Shown here one piece after another: positions 22,442 to 33,905 of a stretch of DNA of 64,000 nucleotides. How positions within the stretch are numbered: the stretch's first letter is position 1; every line of letters starts with the position of its first letter. The DNA is from Nipponacmea schrenckii (Eukaryota > Mollusca > Gastropoda > Lottiidae): the NCBI GenBank assembly GCA_030562195.1, contig CM060202.1:1860001-1924000 (forward strand), in the 5' to 3' direction. Both the position numbers and the translations under genes were made by a program. The notes below the pieces were generated by a model that was given only the letters and a program-made list of their open reading frames with translations, had not been told where the DNA came from and searched no databases.

Positions 22442-22784
22442 ATAAAAGATATTCGGATCCATAGCTACTTTTATCATGGTGATCGAGCATCAGAAATAAT
22501 TCACTGTAGAATTAGGAACAGTATGAGTGAACTCCACTCGCACATGTTTACTGATGATCCATCATGTCCATGTGGCCACTCTTTCGAAAATGCTGAGCAC
22601 TTCTTTCTTTACTGTCCTCGTTACCACACTCAACGTTCCAAGACTCTTCATACTCTCCCAATTTATCTTCTAGATATCAAGTTACTTCTACATGGATCCC
22701 CGGATCTTAGTCCTGATGAGAACACGACTATAGTCAGCATTGTCCATGAATATATCAAACTAACACATCGTTTCAAAGCATAGT
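22442..22784 (+). pseudogene. LINE ORF2 C-terminal fragment (5'-truncated)
   Basis: The frame is open from 22442 to the stop at 22784, about 113 codons. It carries the Cys/His motif typical of the end of CR1/L2/Jockey-type ORF2 proteins (CPCGHSFENAEHFFLYC, roughly residues 40-56 of the fragment). It has no start codon of its own: the reading frame begins where the A-terminus array ends, so this is a 5'-truncated retrotransposon insertion. Its 3' UTR continues to the poly-A near 24905. Confidence 0.8.
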
Positions 22785-24905
22785 CGTTTTAGTTGATTCA
22801 AAACAGTTTTAATTACTTACTTTTGCCATTTCAGGGTGAAAACCGAACTTACCGCTCGTTCCATTTAGTCTTACCTGACCCATCGTTCGCCCTATTGAGG
22901 CTCACCTGATCTATTATTGTTCGTCCTATTGAGGCTTACCTGATCTATTTTTTGTTCTTTTGAGGGCTACCTAATGTATCGTTCGTCCTATTGAGGCTCA
23001 CCTGATCTATTATTGTTCATCCTATTGAGGCTTACCTGATCTATTATTGTTCGTCCTATTGGGGCTCACCTGATCTATTATTGTTAGTCCTATTGAGGCT
23101 CACCTGATCTATTATTGTTCGTCCTATTGAGGCTTACGTGATCTATTATTGTTCGTCCTATTGAGGCTCATCTGATCTATTATTGTTAGTCCTATTGAGG
23201 CTCACCTGACCTATTATTGTTTCGTCCTATTGAGGCTCACATGATCTATTATTGTTAGTCCTATTGAAGCCTTCCTGATCTATTATTGTTCGTCCTATTG
23301 AGGCTCACCTGATCTATTATTGTCAATCCTATTGAGGCTTACCTGATCTATTATTGTTCGTCCTATTGGGGCTCACCTGATCTATTATTGTTAGTCCTAT
23401 TGAGGCTCACATGATCTATTATTGTTCGTCATATTGAGGCTCACCTGATCTATTATTGTTCGTCCTATTGAGGCTCACCTGATCTATTATTCGTCCTATT
23501 GAGGCTTACCTGATCTATTATTGTTCGTCCTATTGAGGCTTACCTGATCTTTTTTTTTGTTCTTTTGAGGCTACCTTGATCGTTCGTCCTTTTGAGGCTA
23601 CGTGATCTATTATTATTCGTCCTATTGAGACTTACCTGATCTATTATTGTTCGTCCTATTGGGGCTCACCTGATCTATTATTGTTAGATCTATTGAGGCT
23701 CACCTGATCTATTATTGTTCGTCCTATTGAGGCTTACCTGATCTATTATTGTTAGTCCTATTGAGGCTCACCTGATCTATTATTGTTAGTTCTATTGAGG
23801 CTCACCTGACCTATTATTGTTTCGTCCTATTGAGGCTCACATGATCTATTATTGTTAGTCCTATTGAAGCCTTCCTGATCTATTATTGTTCGTCCTATTG
23901 AGGCTCACCTGGTCTATTATTGTCCATCCTATTGAGACTCACCTGATCTATTATTGTTCGTCCTATTGAGGCTCACCTGATCTATTATTATTTGTCCTAT
24001 TGAGGCTCACCTGATCTATTATTGTTCGTCCTATTGAGGCTTACATGATCTATTATTGTTCGTCCTATTGAGGCTCATCTGATCTATTATTGTTCGTGCT
24101 ATTGAGGCTTACCTGATCTATTATTGTTCGTCCTATTGAGGCTTACCTGATCTATTTTTTGTTCTTTTGAGGGCTACCTAATGTATCGTTCGTCCTATTG
24201 AGGCTTACCTGATCTATTATTGTTTGTCCTATTGAGGCTTACCTGATCTATTTTTTGTTCTTTTGAGGGCTACCAAATGTATCGTTCCTTCTATTAAAGG
24301 TTACCTGATACAAATCGTCCGTCCAACTGAGGCTTTCCTGATCTGATCTAGCATTCTTATCTCGTCTCTATTGTTCGTTTGATATCGACTGTCGTATTGT
24401 TGAGGCTTACCTGATCTATTATTGTTCGTGCTATTGAGGATTACCTGATCTATTTTTTTTTTTATACACCCGCTTACCTGGTAAAATGTTTCCGCCAATT
24501 ACCTTCATCCTATCAATAATGATATTCCCGTCCTTATTTTGACCTCGATCGACCCGGGTCGCTGTGGGACCATGATGACTGTCGAGACCTCGATGAGCAA
24601 AATCTTCCCACCAATTATACAACCGTACCACCTTTAAATGCACATTTAGACCTCCCGATAACTTTATTTTGGCAAAATCCCGTCATCTGTAGATTTAGGC
24701 TTTAACAAAACAGGACTACACAACACTTACACATAATTTCAAAGACATTGTACACTAGTATAATATTGTATTTATGTATTGTAATTGTATTACCGGTAAA
24801 TGATAACAGATTAATATAAGTCTCGACTTGTTTCTGAAACCATAGTCTTTATATATGTATGTATAATTTGTAATTTATGAATAAATATTGTTTAGAAAAA
24901 AAAAA
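22785..24905 (+). mobile_element. LINE 3' UTR with expanded minisatellite and poly-A tail
   Basis: Non-coding sequence after the ORF2 stop. Unique flanks (22785-22884 and about 24460-24890) bracket a minisatellite, and the segment ends ATGAATAAATATTG (an AATAAA signal) followed by an A run at 24896-24905. The signal and tail indicate the natural 3' end of the LINE. Confidence 0.65.
22885..24450 (+). repeat. 34-bp minisatellite with ~600-bp higher-order repeat
   Basis: About 45 units close to TTCGTCCTATTGAGGCTCAC plus CTGATCTATTATTG. Variants such as GTTAGTCC, TTTCGTCC and a diverged block with TTTTGTTCTTTTGAGGGCTA recur in order: 23041-23320 reappears at 23641-23920 at an exact 600-bp offset. 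It lies inside the 3' UTR of the LINE. Confidence 0.95.
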
Positions 24906-24916
24906 TCACAAATAGA

Positions 24917-25165
24917 GTGAACACTGAAGAATTGAACACACAGAAATTAAACAAAAAGAGTAGGATAGACACTACTTTTAAAACTTTAAGTTTTATATCA
25001 GCTTGTCTTATAGCAACAGCAGCCACTGTAACAACAAGTATTTCTCTTCCAATATTTATTCCAACTATCTTAGAATCTCTTACAGCTACATTGTGTTTGT
25101 ATTCAAACATCTTCATATGGTTTCATTACTATTGGGTTTACCTCCAAAAAGAAATTATTTCATAA
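24917..25165 (+). CDS. Hypothetical 82-residue protein with hydrophobic segment
   Basis: Small open frame starting MNTEELNTQ. A Lys-rich N-terminal ~20 residues is followed by a Ser/Thr/Ala/Ile-rich hydrophobic stretch (about residues 24-60) that could form one or two membrane helices. It lies next to, and on the opposite strand from, relics of a Polinton-like element and just after the poly-A of a LINE. Ser/Thr-rich hydrophobic small proteins occur in such elements, but I do not recognise the family. It may be a remnant or a chance frame. Confidence 0.3.
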   Translation: MNTEELNTQKLNKKSRIDTTFKTLSFISACLIATAATVTTSISLPIFIPTILESLTATLCLYSNIFIWFHYYWVYLQKEIIS

Positions 25166-25192
25166 AACCATATCAAATTTAATAAGAACTAT

Positions 25193-25677
25193 TTAGATAA
25201 ATTTGTGATGTCTTCCTTTAGTAAAGAATTCTTGTTGAACCGATTGGTTAGATTGTGCTACACAATCATCGAAAATGGTCAGGTTTTTCCTTTTCTTGTC
25301 GATATGAGACAAATTTAAATCATTCACATTTTTGGTTAGTAAAACTTGAATATCGGTAAGAGTTAATATTCAAGTTATACAATAATTTATAAATTTTTCA
25401 GGTGTTTTGTCATTTTGTTTTTCATCGTTTTCATAAATTCGAAATATTTGGTTTATGTCTTATCTTTTTGTAAATATTCCAAGGCTTTAAGAAATTGATA
25501 ATATAATTGATCTGGAGTTGTTGTATAAATGTATAGAGAATTAAAATCTAATAATTGGTGTGTTGTTAACATCTTAAATAAAAGGTGAGTTTTTCCTGAT
25601 CCTGATTGACCAACAATACACATTTACATTGGATTTTGTGGAAACCTATCTGAATGTTTGAATTTTTGCAGACATCT
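25193..25677 (-). pseudogene. Polinton/Maverick (adintovirus-like) packaging ATPase, broken
   Basis: The minus strand contains a Walker A motif GQSGSGKT (25588-25611). It is followed by a conserved-looking stretch ending in YLQKDK, a Walker-B-like FDD (25265-25273) and then FTKGRHHK before a stop at 25193. This order (Walker A, FDD, FTKGRH) is that of the FtsK/HerA-type DNA-packaging ATPase of Polintons and adintoviruses. The frame is broken by an in-frame stop just before Walker A, a frameshift plus stop near 25455, and another stop near 25370, so it is a relic. In intact elements the enzyme drives genome packaging. Confidence 0.7.
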
Positions 25678-25826
25678 TTTAAATGAGGATTTAATACAAT
25701 ACCATCTCCTTTATTTTTCGAAAGAAAAAAAAACCATCACCAATGCGAATGTGTATTTATCCCTCTCCTTCTTTTTTAATCTCAGTTTCACCAATATTTG
25801 ATCATTCAATTTAGACAAACCTTCTT
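25678..25826 (-). other. Decayed linker between Polinton-like relics
   Basis: Short open segments on the minus strand in shifting frames appear to continue the small protein at 25827-26222 (Lys-rich, then GDGIVLNPHLKD near 25690). The stretch is too broken to call a separate gene. Confidence 0.35.
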
Positions 25827-26222
25827 TTACTGTTTTCTTGCGTGATTGAATTGTTTGACGCTTGCTAAGATATCCTTTATACCAGATCCTTTGGCTAATT
25901 TTTCCATTTCTAAATTAATTCTACGTTTTTCTCTGGCTTCGGCATCTTCCGCTTTTTTCTTATTTAGCGCTGAAGCTATACCGGCAACAGCACCCGCAGC
26001 TGCTAATCCTCCGAAAATTAACGGGAGAAGAAACAGAAACCCACCTTCTTTAGCTTGCTTGTCTATTTTATTATAATTGATATTGTCCAGTACTTTATGA
26101 GATTTTAGTTTGTTAATGATTGATTATGAAATATGAATTTTTATACCATTATAAGTAATTGTTTTCGGTTTAACATTTTCGATTGATTCTAATATTTTAG
26201 CGACTAAATTTTCAGGTTTCAT
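25827..26222 (-). pseudogene. Small Gly/Ala-rich virion-like protein of a Polinton-type element, broken
   Basis: About 131 codons from ATG at 26222 with one internal stop near 26130. Order of features: an N-terminal segment containing KPKTITYNGIKIHIS, a Lys-rich part, a hydrophobic Gly/Ala segment (GGFLFLLPLIFGGLAAAGAV, about residues 70-90), then a charged coiled-coil-like region rich in Lys, Glu and Ala. Small proteins with this Gly/Ala membrane-interacting segment next to a basic tail are common in adintoviruses/Polintons, and the neighbouring ATPase relic supports this. The exact homologue is not identified. Confidence 0.45.
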
Positions 26223-26239
26223 TTTTAAAGTAAGAAATT

Positions 26240-28255
26240 TATTCAATTCTTTTCACCTTTCTATTCATTATATCTATGATCTGACGCGATTTCATACATT
26301 GATTGTATAACACAAAATACCTTACCTCGTATTCCATTGTTTAAAAGCACATATTGCAATAAGTGATGCTGAATTCCATCATATGCAGTATTAAAGTCAA
26401 CATAAAAACAATAAAATCTGCCTTTGGATTAAGTTAAATATGTTTTTAAGAGTCTGTAATGTGAATATCTGATCTACTGTGCTGTACCCCTTCCTGTACC
26501 AATCCTGTGCTTCTAAAAATAAATTGTTTATTTCACACCATTTCGTTAATCTACAGTTAAGAACTTTTGTAAAAACTTTACTTTTTTTAAAGCTGAAAGC
26601 AGAGCAATACCACGATAGTTTTTAGGATCATGAACATTACCTGACTTATGGGTGGGATGGATTATAGCCTCCCACCATGCCTTAAGGAAAGAACCGTTGA
26701 TAATATTAGATTAAAAAGCAACAGAATATAGGGTAACAAAATATCTATTGAGTATTTGATCATTTCATTAACCACACCATCTGGACCTGGGGCCTTTGAC
26801 GTTGGGATTGTATGCATAGTTGATCTTATCTCATCAGCGGTTATCTCACAGTCAAGGATCTCTTTGAATTCTGGAACATGGTTATTTACAGCTTCTTGAG
26901 CTATGCCACTTAAACCTTCATCACTTTCGAATATATTGTCATTTAGTAGATGCCAAAAATGTGATAGCCATGTGTGTGCTGTAATTTTTGGTTTCAGTGA
27001 AACTTGCCTCAGAAATGATTTCACATTCTTCAATAGCACGTCACTATTTGTTCATATGTCAAATTTGCATGTAGTATTGCATGCAACAAATCGTTTAATA
27101 CTAATGTCACATTGGGTTTTAAATTTAGACTAAGCTCTTTTGTACCGTTGCAAATCTTCTTCACTGTTGGTTATTCTGAAGAAATTTAAAAGTCTATACT
27201 TCTCACGTTTTAGCACGTTACATTCGTCGTTCCAACTTTAACGTTTTGTTATTCTTTGTCGGTTTTATTATCATCGAGGTTGCTGCATTTTGAAAAATAA
27301 TTTTCGGTTAATTTGTCTACAGCATCATCAACTTGCTTATTTTCTATGCTTTCTGTAAGTTTTTCAAGATTACATTTAATATCCGGACTAGTAAGATTGC
27401 ATAAAAATTTTGCTTTCATAGAACTTTTTCCAGGAGGTTTCATGTTTGTTCATAATCACAATCTTAATAAACTGACATAATATTGGGAAATGATCAGAGT
27501 CACAGTAGAACAGAACCTCAAAGTTTTCAACATAATCATAGATATCACTTGATACAATCACATAGTCAACTACACTTTTGCCATTGTGATTTATAAATGT
27601 ATATTCACTTTCCTGATCTTTTGCAGCTCGTCCATTCAGTACATGTACACCAAATGTTTTGCAAACATTTATCAAACTTACTCCAAATTTATTCACAGCT
27701 ACATCTTTTGATGTTCGACGAATGTTGAAAGCATCTTCATTATAAGCATTTTTACATATTAGGTAATCAGCCGAATCATCTAGTACAGTGTATGTAATCA
27801 CATATTACCAGGTTTAATTTTTTCCATAATTGGATATGATAGATTGTAAAGTCTTTCAAGATTGATAGTGCCGTTTGATTCTTCTTCATCACAATATTTT
27901 GATTTTTCAGGTGGGATGTACAGGAAACAAAATATGCAGTCATTTTCATCAATGAGATTACTAGCCACGAAATATATTCCATCTGTTGGTTCCGTTGAAT
28001 GCGCTTGAGAGGATGAGTGAGTGTCTTTCTGACGTAAACAATAATCCCACCAGATGGTTTTCCTTTGTTTCTGCACTTTCTCACAAGTGAGGAGTCGTGA
28101 GTTGACAACAAATCCGAAAACTCATCTTCAGATTTACACCAAAATTCTGTAAGCTTAACAAGGTCATACTGTGATATCATATATACAAACGATATATTAA
28201 CATGTCTCATTAATCCATTTATGTTCAAAGAAAAAACCGAAATACGTGAGTTTGT
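26240..28255 (-). pseudogene. LINE ORF2 (endonuclease + reverse transcriptase), truncated and frameshifted
   Basis: The minus strand begins near 28255 with an EEP-type endonuclease start (SLNINGL, then LVKLTEFW), continuing through PSGGIIVYVRKTL, YIPPEKSKY, LNGRAAKD, YTFINHNGKSVVDYVIVS and a terminal SDHFPI (27485-27500). The RT region follows, with KAPGPDGVVNEMIK near 26780, NYRGIALLSA near 26620 and a YVDFNTAYD-like palm motif near 26395. It stops short of the RT catalytic FADD box at about 26240, next to the Polinton-like relic. Frames change at least four times, so it is dead. CR1/L2- or Jockey-like by organisation; the clade is not settled. Confidence 0.85.
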
Positions 28256-29811
28256 ACTATTAAAGAGGCCCAGGCTTTATTTGTTTCGGACAATCATCCG
28301 ACAGCCTCAAACACATGAAATCTTTTGGTTAGCTAATCAGAAATAGTCTACAGAGCTTACCCTTGAAATTTGAGCCTTCAAATCCATGTGTATCCATAAT
28401 TATCCGTGTTTGAAACATAATAATGTATTAAGAAATTACGAACGTCCCGCCATATTGGAAAACGGTTCGTCTTGATAATCAAAGAGTTATCCTTCCCGTC
28501 GTGCAATAGCGGTCATCTATATAAACAGACTACAACGCATTTTTCAATTGTAGACTTTGTCAACAGGACACACAATTTTCAGACTGACTGAAGACCAGCC
28601 GCGTACAGCACGGAAAAAAAATGAAAAGTGAAATTTTTTGTTTGAGGTATATTTCAAGGTATTTTGCGATTTTCTTAGAGCTTGAGTATTTCTGAGGACT
28701 GTTTAAATGTAACAAAGGCCCAAAACGACCCCTAAAAATCAAATTAAGGCCTCGGCCACACCATTTTCGTTCACCAGTGAGTATTGAGTCTACCATGAAC
28801 TAGGCTCTCGTAATTTACTGAAAACTAGGTTGCATACAGAATCAAAATCTGTCTGTCTGGGTACAAATCCTATGGAACCGTTGGATTTGTGATTTGATAA
28901 TCGCAGAAAACGTATGCTTCGGATGAAACGAGCTTTTAAACAATAGTTGGTGCGTATCAGTTTCTTTAAAAAATACTTTAATATCCACTTTTGAAGTTTT
29001 TTCAAAATCGTTTCCTTTGAACACCGTAGTAATCAAGAAGTCCATACTATTGTCGCTTATATTCGCCGTTAATTTTAATGAAGGATTGTGATTGTTTAGT
29101 ATGAGTTTTCCAGAGTTTAAGGGATTCTGTTATTTTATGATATCAGAGAAGTTAACTGATGGATATATAATATAGTTATGCATATTATGCATATGGACCA
29201 TTCTTGAGAACTATAAGTTTATGTTCATGCTAAGACGCATAAGGGTTAATGTGAAAATAATATTGTTGCTGACTCTTGTGTTAGTTCCATTTAACTCAGC
29301 GGAGAAGAAATACAAACAGTATTACAATGTGCAAATTCACAGCTAAATAAATAAACTGTACTAAAATTTTGTAGAATAAAATTCAGATATATACGTTTCA
29401 AGAAGAGTTGAGGGGGTTGACAACCTTATCGTTCGAGGTGTATTTCAATCAAGAAACGTATTAACTTTATATCCATTCTATTTGGCATTAAAAGAAACTC
29501 ATCTAGTAAAAATTTTAGGTCAATCGCTTCAGTAGTTCGTCTGATATCCGTCCGTGAAGATAATCTATTTATAGATCAAAACGGGGTATTCCTCTATGTA
29601 GACGTACAAATTACGTTGTCAGTTGACATTTGTGATTACAACGTCATCGGCTAAATAAACATTCTCTTCGTTTGCCGGTCAGTTACTGTTAATATCGGCA
29701 CCCGAAGTAAGAGTTTGTGTATCGGGGGAATCCAGAAGTCACGTGATGTCCCATAAATCATTACGTCACACGTAAACAAAGAAAATTTTATGATTGGTGG
29801 GTTTTGACATG
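28256..29811. other. No gene recognised
   Basis: AT-rich sequence. 28256-28550 may include a LINE 5' UTR or flank. Open frames on the minus strand of 28560-29045 show no domain or codon pattern I recognise. No repeat structure is obvious. Confidence 0.5.
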
Positions 29812-29905
29812 TGCTAATCCATTGTTTTAGCACTCCAATTATGTGGATATCGGTGCATATCGATGCCTAAAAGGTGCTTAAAGATTTCTACAGCATAAAA
29901 GAAAA
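29812..29905 (+). repeat. 94-bp segment shared with the kinase pseudogene locus
   Basis: The segment TGCTAATCCATTGTTTTAGC through TTTCTACAGCAT recurs at 31660-31745 and 31918-32001, where it is part of the duplicated unit in front of the kinase fragment. Confidence 0.9.
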
Positions 29906-31485
29906 TTTTTTAACAACATGATCGTTAATTACGTAAGGTTTACATGTGTTCGCAAAATGTTGAAAAAAAATGCTATCTTTCCAAAAGCATATCTCGCTTA
30001 CAATTTATCCGATTTTTACAAACTTTGGCTTCAGCTAAAGCTTACGATGTCCTCTATAACTTTACGTTGGCTTTTTTTTTATGAAATGAATAGTTTTTTA
30101 AAAATTCAATTTTTCGTAAATGCACTCGCAAAATTTTGATTTCTATCAATATCTTCAAAACAAAACAAAATTTTCCAAAAAGCCAACGTAATTTTGTAGA
30201 GATACATGTAGACTTGCGTTGTGCAAAATTTCAACCTTCTATATTAAATAGCCTAGTAGATATGCTAATTTTAAGGGAATAATTGACGTTTTTTTCGTTC
30301 ATATTTCATACCCTATTTCTTAAAGTTGAAATGTCATAAAGAAATAAATTTTATATTTTTGGATAGCTGAAAGTCCCCTCTTTCCATTGATATTTAAATA
30401 TTTCAGATAGGTGGAAAAGAAATGGTTGATATCGTCTATTTTTAAAACCTTAAGAAGGTTTTGTAACAGGTCATTAAGTCAAATTGTTTTTTAAAAAAAA
30501 CTGTTTAACAATGCCAAAAAACCCCTTAACAATCAACCTTAGGCAAAATAAGACGATCGTTTGTTTGGGGGTGTTGTACTAAGCAAATTCAAGGTAGTTG
30601 CTAAATGATACATTTAGAAAATTTCCATCATACAATTTCCGAATCATTTCAAGCCTTTTTATCGTGATATTGAATACTTCATGCTTTAATTTTTTTTTAA
30701 ACCTTTACAAATGACAATCAACTCTGCAGAATAACTTACAAATTTAAACGACTAAAACTTTAATTGATCGACCTTGAACTTGTAATAGGCAAGGGTAGTG
30801 TCTAAATAAAACACAAAGAAATCGACGATCATCGAGGGCCTAACTTTCCTAATTGTCATCACAATTGATAAAGAGCACAACCAAACAATCTTTCGGGGAG
30901 GTCGATTACTCGGACTTCTCGGAATCCTAGGATTGTCGACCTCCCGTATACCGGGACAAAAATATGGTGTTTTATGATAGGTCTTTTTGTAGACATGATT
31001 CGAGCAGGAAGCACTTCGGTCTCTGTGCAAATTTGGTAGGCAAAAATAAAAGCAAAAATTATTTGAAGATTGAAACATTATTGACCAACTTAGAAACATT
31101 GTGGTCTGATTTTAAGAGTTGCATCCCATCAATTAAAGAAAAAAATGATATTACAAATAATATAATTATGTCATAAAAATAAATGCATTTAGCTTAATCA
31201 ATCTTTTATTTTTTGAATACATATTCAATTCATATGCAGGCCCTATATCTATTATGAATAAATTACATAAGTATGTCCTAGTCATTGTAATATAAGATAA
31301 ACTTTGTTATATTTGCACTGAAAGAAACGTCTTTAGTTAGTTAAGTTTTGAATCCTTGGCCGGGACGTTACGTTTCAATTTGAATATGTGGCTGTGAATC
31401 TTTGGCTAAATTCAGTGTCCTGGTCTTGGACTACTGTTACAAGACTTAAGTAACAGTTCCATTTTATATTATCTGTTATAGGCAT
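29906..31485. other. No gene recognised
   Basis: AT-rich, low-complexity patches (poly-T near 30070 and 30690). Short frames on both strands lack any recognisable domain. Confidence 0.5.
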
Positions 31486-32003
31486 TCCGCGTGCCACAGA
31501 TACTACTATTAAGAAAAACAGAATTGAATTCAGGAAAGTCTCAGTCATTATAAAGACGTTCTATATTTTGTGTTGGTTAAGAAGCAGACAGAAAATTGAT
31601 AGTAGCAGGCAGTTACGGTAAATCTACAAAGGAAGATATGAAGGAGAAGATATGGATATGCTAATCCATTGTTTTAGCACTCCAATTATGTGGATATCGG
31701 TGCATATCGATGCCTAAAAGGTGCTTAAAGATTTCTACAGCATGAAAGACATGCCACAGATACTACTATAAGAAAAACAGAATTGAATTCAGGAAAGTCT
31801 CAGTCATTATAAAGACGTTCTATATTTTGTGTTGGTTAAGAAGCAGACAGAAAATTGATAGGAGCAGGCAGTTACGGTAAATCTACAAAGGAAGATATGA
31901 AGGAGAAGATATGGATATGCTTATCCATTGTTTTAGCACTCCAATTATGTGGATATCGGTGCATATCGATGCCTAAAAGGTGCTTAAAAATTTCTACAGC
32001 AGG
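31486..32003 (+). repeat. Tandem duplication (~262 bp) carrying the kinase glycine-loop segment
   Basis: Copy 1 at 31486-31750 and copy 2 at 31751-32001 are nearly identical. A third partial copy of the glycine-loop part begins near 32000. Each contains GCAGGCAGTTACGGTAAATC and GAAGATATGAAGGAGAAGAT. Confidence 0.9.
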
Positions 32004-32600
32004 CAGTTACGGTAAATCTACAAAGGAAGATATGAAGGAGAAGATATGCAAGATGTAGCTCTTAAAGAATTGAGCAATGTTGATGATGATGATATTTTGA
32101 AAGAAGTCATACTTTTGTCTCATTTAAGCCACTCAAATAATGTACGTTTTCTGGGTTTTTGTACTGAGATGAAAACTTTGGAACCGTTTGGAATATCGTG
32201 GGTCTGTACAAAATTGGATGAATTGCTACAAGAACTTAACAAATGTCAAATAAAAGGTTTTTTGGGCATTTACCAACATTTCTTTACAAATATCATGTGG
32301 ACTAGAATACTTTCTCATAGGGATTTAAAACCAATGCAAGCATTGTTCTAGTGAGCAACAGTAAGATATTCCTGCAGAATCGAATTATGAACGAAGGACT
32401 TTGGCAAGCAATCCTATTACAGCAAAGTTAACCGATTTCGGAGAAAGCTGGGTTAATATTTTAAATGCAATTGCTCGTGCACACAAAGTGTATTTTTAAA
32501 GGATCATTGGCCTTTAGCAACACAAATAAAGCTACAGGTTTTATAGCGGCAGAGGGCTGGAATTGGCGGACATTTGGAGCCTTCCTGAATTAATCCAGGA
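31594..32600 (+). pseudogene. Protein kinase pseudogene with triplicated P-loop segment
   Basis: Motifs appear in kinase order but not in one frame: the glycine loop (IGAGSYGKS, present three times near 31605, 31858 and 32000), VALKEL with the ATP-anchoring Lys (near 32055), LKEVILLSHLSHSNNVRFLG (helix C to strand 4, near 32100), HRDLKP (32316-32333, catalytic loop), AKLTDFGESW with DFG at 32434-32442, and ADIWSL (32566-32583). Stops follow HRDLKP and the DFG segment. The APE motif and C-lobe end are missing, and sequence from 32617 is a different repeat. An active enzyme would phosphorylate Ser/Thr or Tyr; this copy cannot. The subfamily is not identified. Confidence 0.7.
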
Positions 32601-32616
32601 AATAAGGTTCCATTTT

Positions 32617-33080
32617 TTATACGCCCACATGAAATGGGGGCGTATATTGTAGTCACCCATATCCGTCCGTCCGTCCATCCGTCTGTCCACAATGGCTCGT
32701 AAACACTCTACAAGGCGCAATTCTTGACTCTAGAAAGAGCAATTCTCAAAGGATTTTGATGAATCTTAGGTGAAAAGTTTGTTTTAACCCGAGGATGAAC
32801 CCTATTGAAAATCAGCGAAAAAAATGAGTACGAGTTATTGCCCTTGTTCTTGAAAATGCGTTCAATTTTAGCTTGTAAACACTCCTGAAAGAACAATTCT
32901 TAATGGATTCTGATGAAATTTTGCTTGAGTATTTTTTTCACCCAAGGATCTACCCTATTGAAAATCAGTTAAATCGAAGAATATTAAATGTCAGTTATTG
33001 TCCTTGTTTTTGAGAACACGTTCAATTTTTGGCTTGTAAACACTCTATAAAGCACAATTATAACAATGCTGCTATTGAAT
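32617..33080 (+). mobile_element. TACGCCCAC element, truncated copy
   Basis: Starts TTTTTTATACGCCCACATG with the hairpin TACGCCC/GGGCGTA, then a CCGT microsatellite (about 32660-32688) and fewer than three ~150-160 bp units containing GCTCGTAAACACTCTACAAG and TATTGCCCTTGTTCTTGA. The 3' end is missing. Same family as 54909-57098 and 35962-36673. Confidence 0.8.
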
Positions 33081-33109
33081 GTGTAATTATTTAGGTATTA
33101 TATTCTCGT

Positions 33110-33905
33110 ATGTTGGACCAAATCAATTTCGGATCTTGCTACGAGGGCAAAGAAAGCCCTGGTACCAATTCTATTTTTAATACGTAGGATAACACGCCCC
33201 ACTTTGGAATTGAGTTTTAAAATGTTTGATTGTATTGTTAAACCAATATTATTATACGGCTCTGCTATTTGGGGATTTGAGAGACGTGCAGAAATTGAAG
33301 CTGTACATAATCAATATTGCAAAATCATACTTCAAATCCATAAATCGAGTACAACTGTGGGGCATTAGCTGAATGCGGTCGCCATGAAATTGGTTTTGAT
33401 TATATGATTTCTTGTATAAAATATTGGATAAAATTAATACGCATGCCACCGAGTAGATTCTCATTTCAAGTGTATAAAATGTTGATGAAATTAGATTCTG
33501 TTGGCAAAATAACACGGGCAACAAAAGTAAGAACTCTACCATCGGTTTTGGTTATGTTTGGAATTATCAAAATGTTGGCCAAGCTCGGAATTTCACCAAC
33601 AGTTTAAAACGTAGACTTTTAGATATTAATATTCAGGATTTATCAAATGTTATCAATAATAGTAATGGTCTTAACATTTATTGTTCATTTAAAGTAAAAA
33701 TTGTTAAAGAGAAGTATTTATCATGCAATGTAAGTGATCATTCAAAATGCAACTTTGCTAAACTCACATTAAATTTATTTCCCTTAGCCGCAAATTTATG
33801 TAAACGAAATATTGTAAATAGTCCTTCATGTCCTCTTTGTAAATATCATACTAAAGATATATGTCATTTTATGTTAGATTGTATATTTTATCAGGAAAAT
33901 AAAAG
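33110..33905 (+). pseudogene. LINE ORF2 C-terminal fragment, frameshifted
   Basis: Plus-strand reading passes TKSISDLATRAKKAL, FKMFDCIVKPILLYGSAIWG (near 33215-33275) and AVHNQYCKIIL, which match the region after the RT domain in CR1/L2-like ORF2. After several stops and frameshifts it continues through LLDINIQDL to the terminal Cys/His box CPLCKYHTKDICHFMLDC (near 33830-33880). No catalytic domain remains. Confidence 0.8.

Noticed and set aside
22204..24450. CRISPR-like arrays (47-bp and 34-bp repeats)
   Set aside because: No unique spacers between repeats. The genome is eukaryotic and the arrays are a terminus array and a minisatellite.
27998..28796. Additional small genes antisense to, or upstream of, the LINE
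   Set aside because: Frames overlap the LINE endonuclease in other phases or lack any domain, so they are treated as shadows or chance frames.
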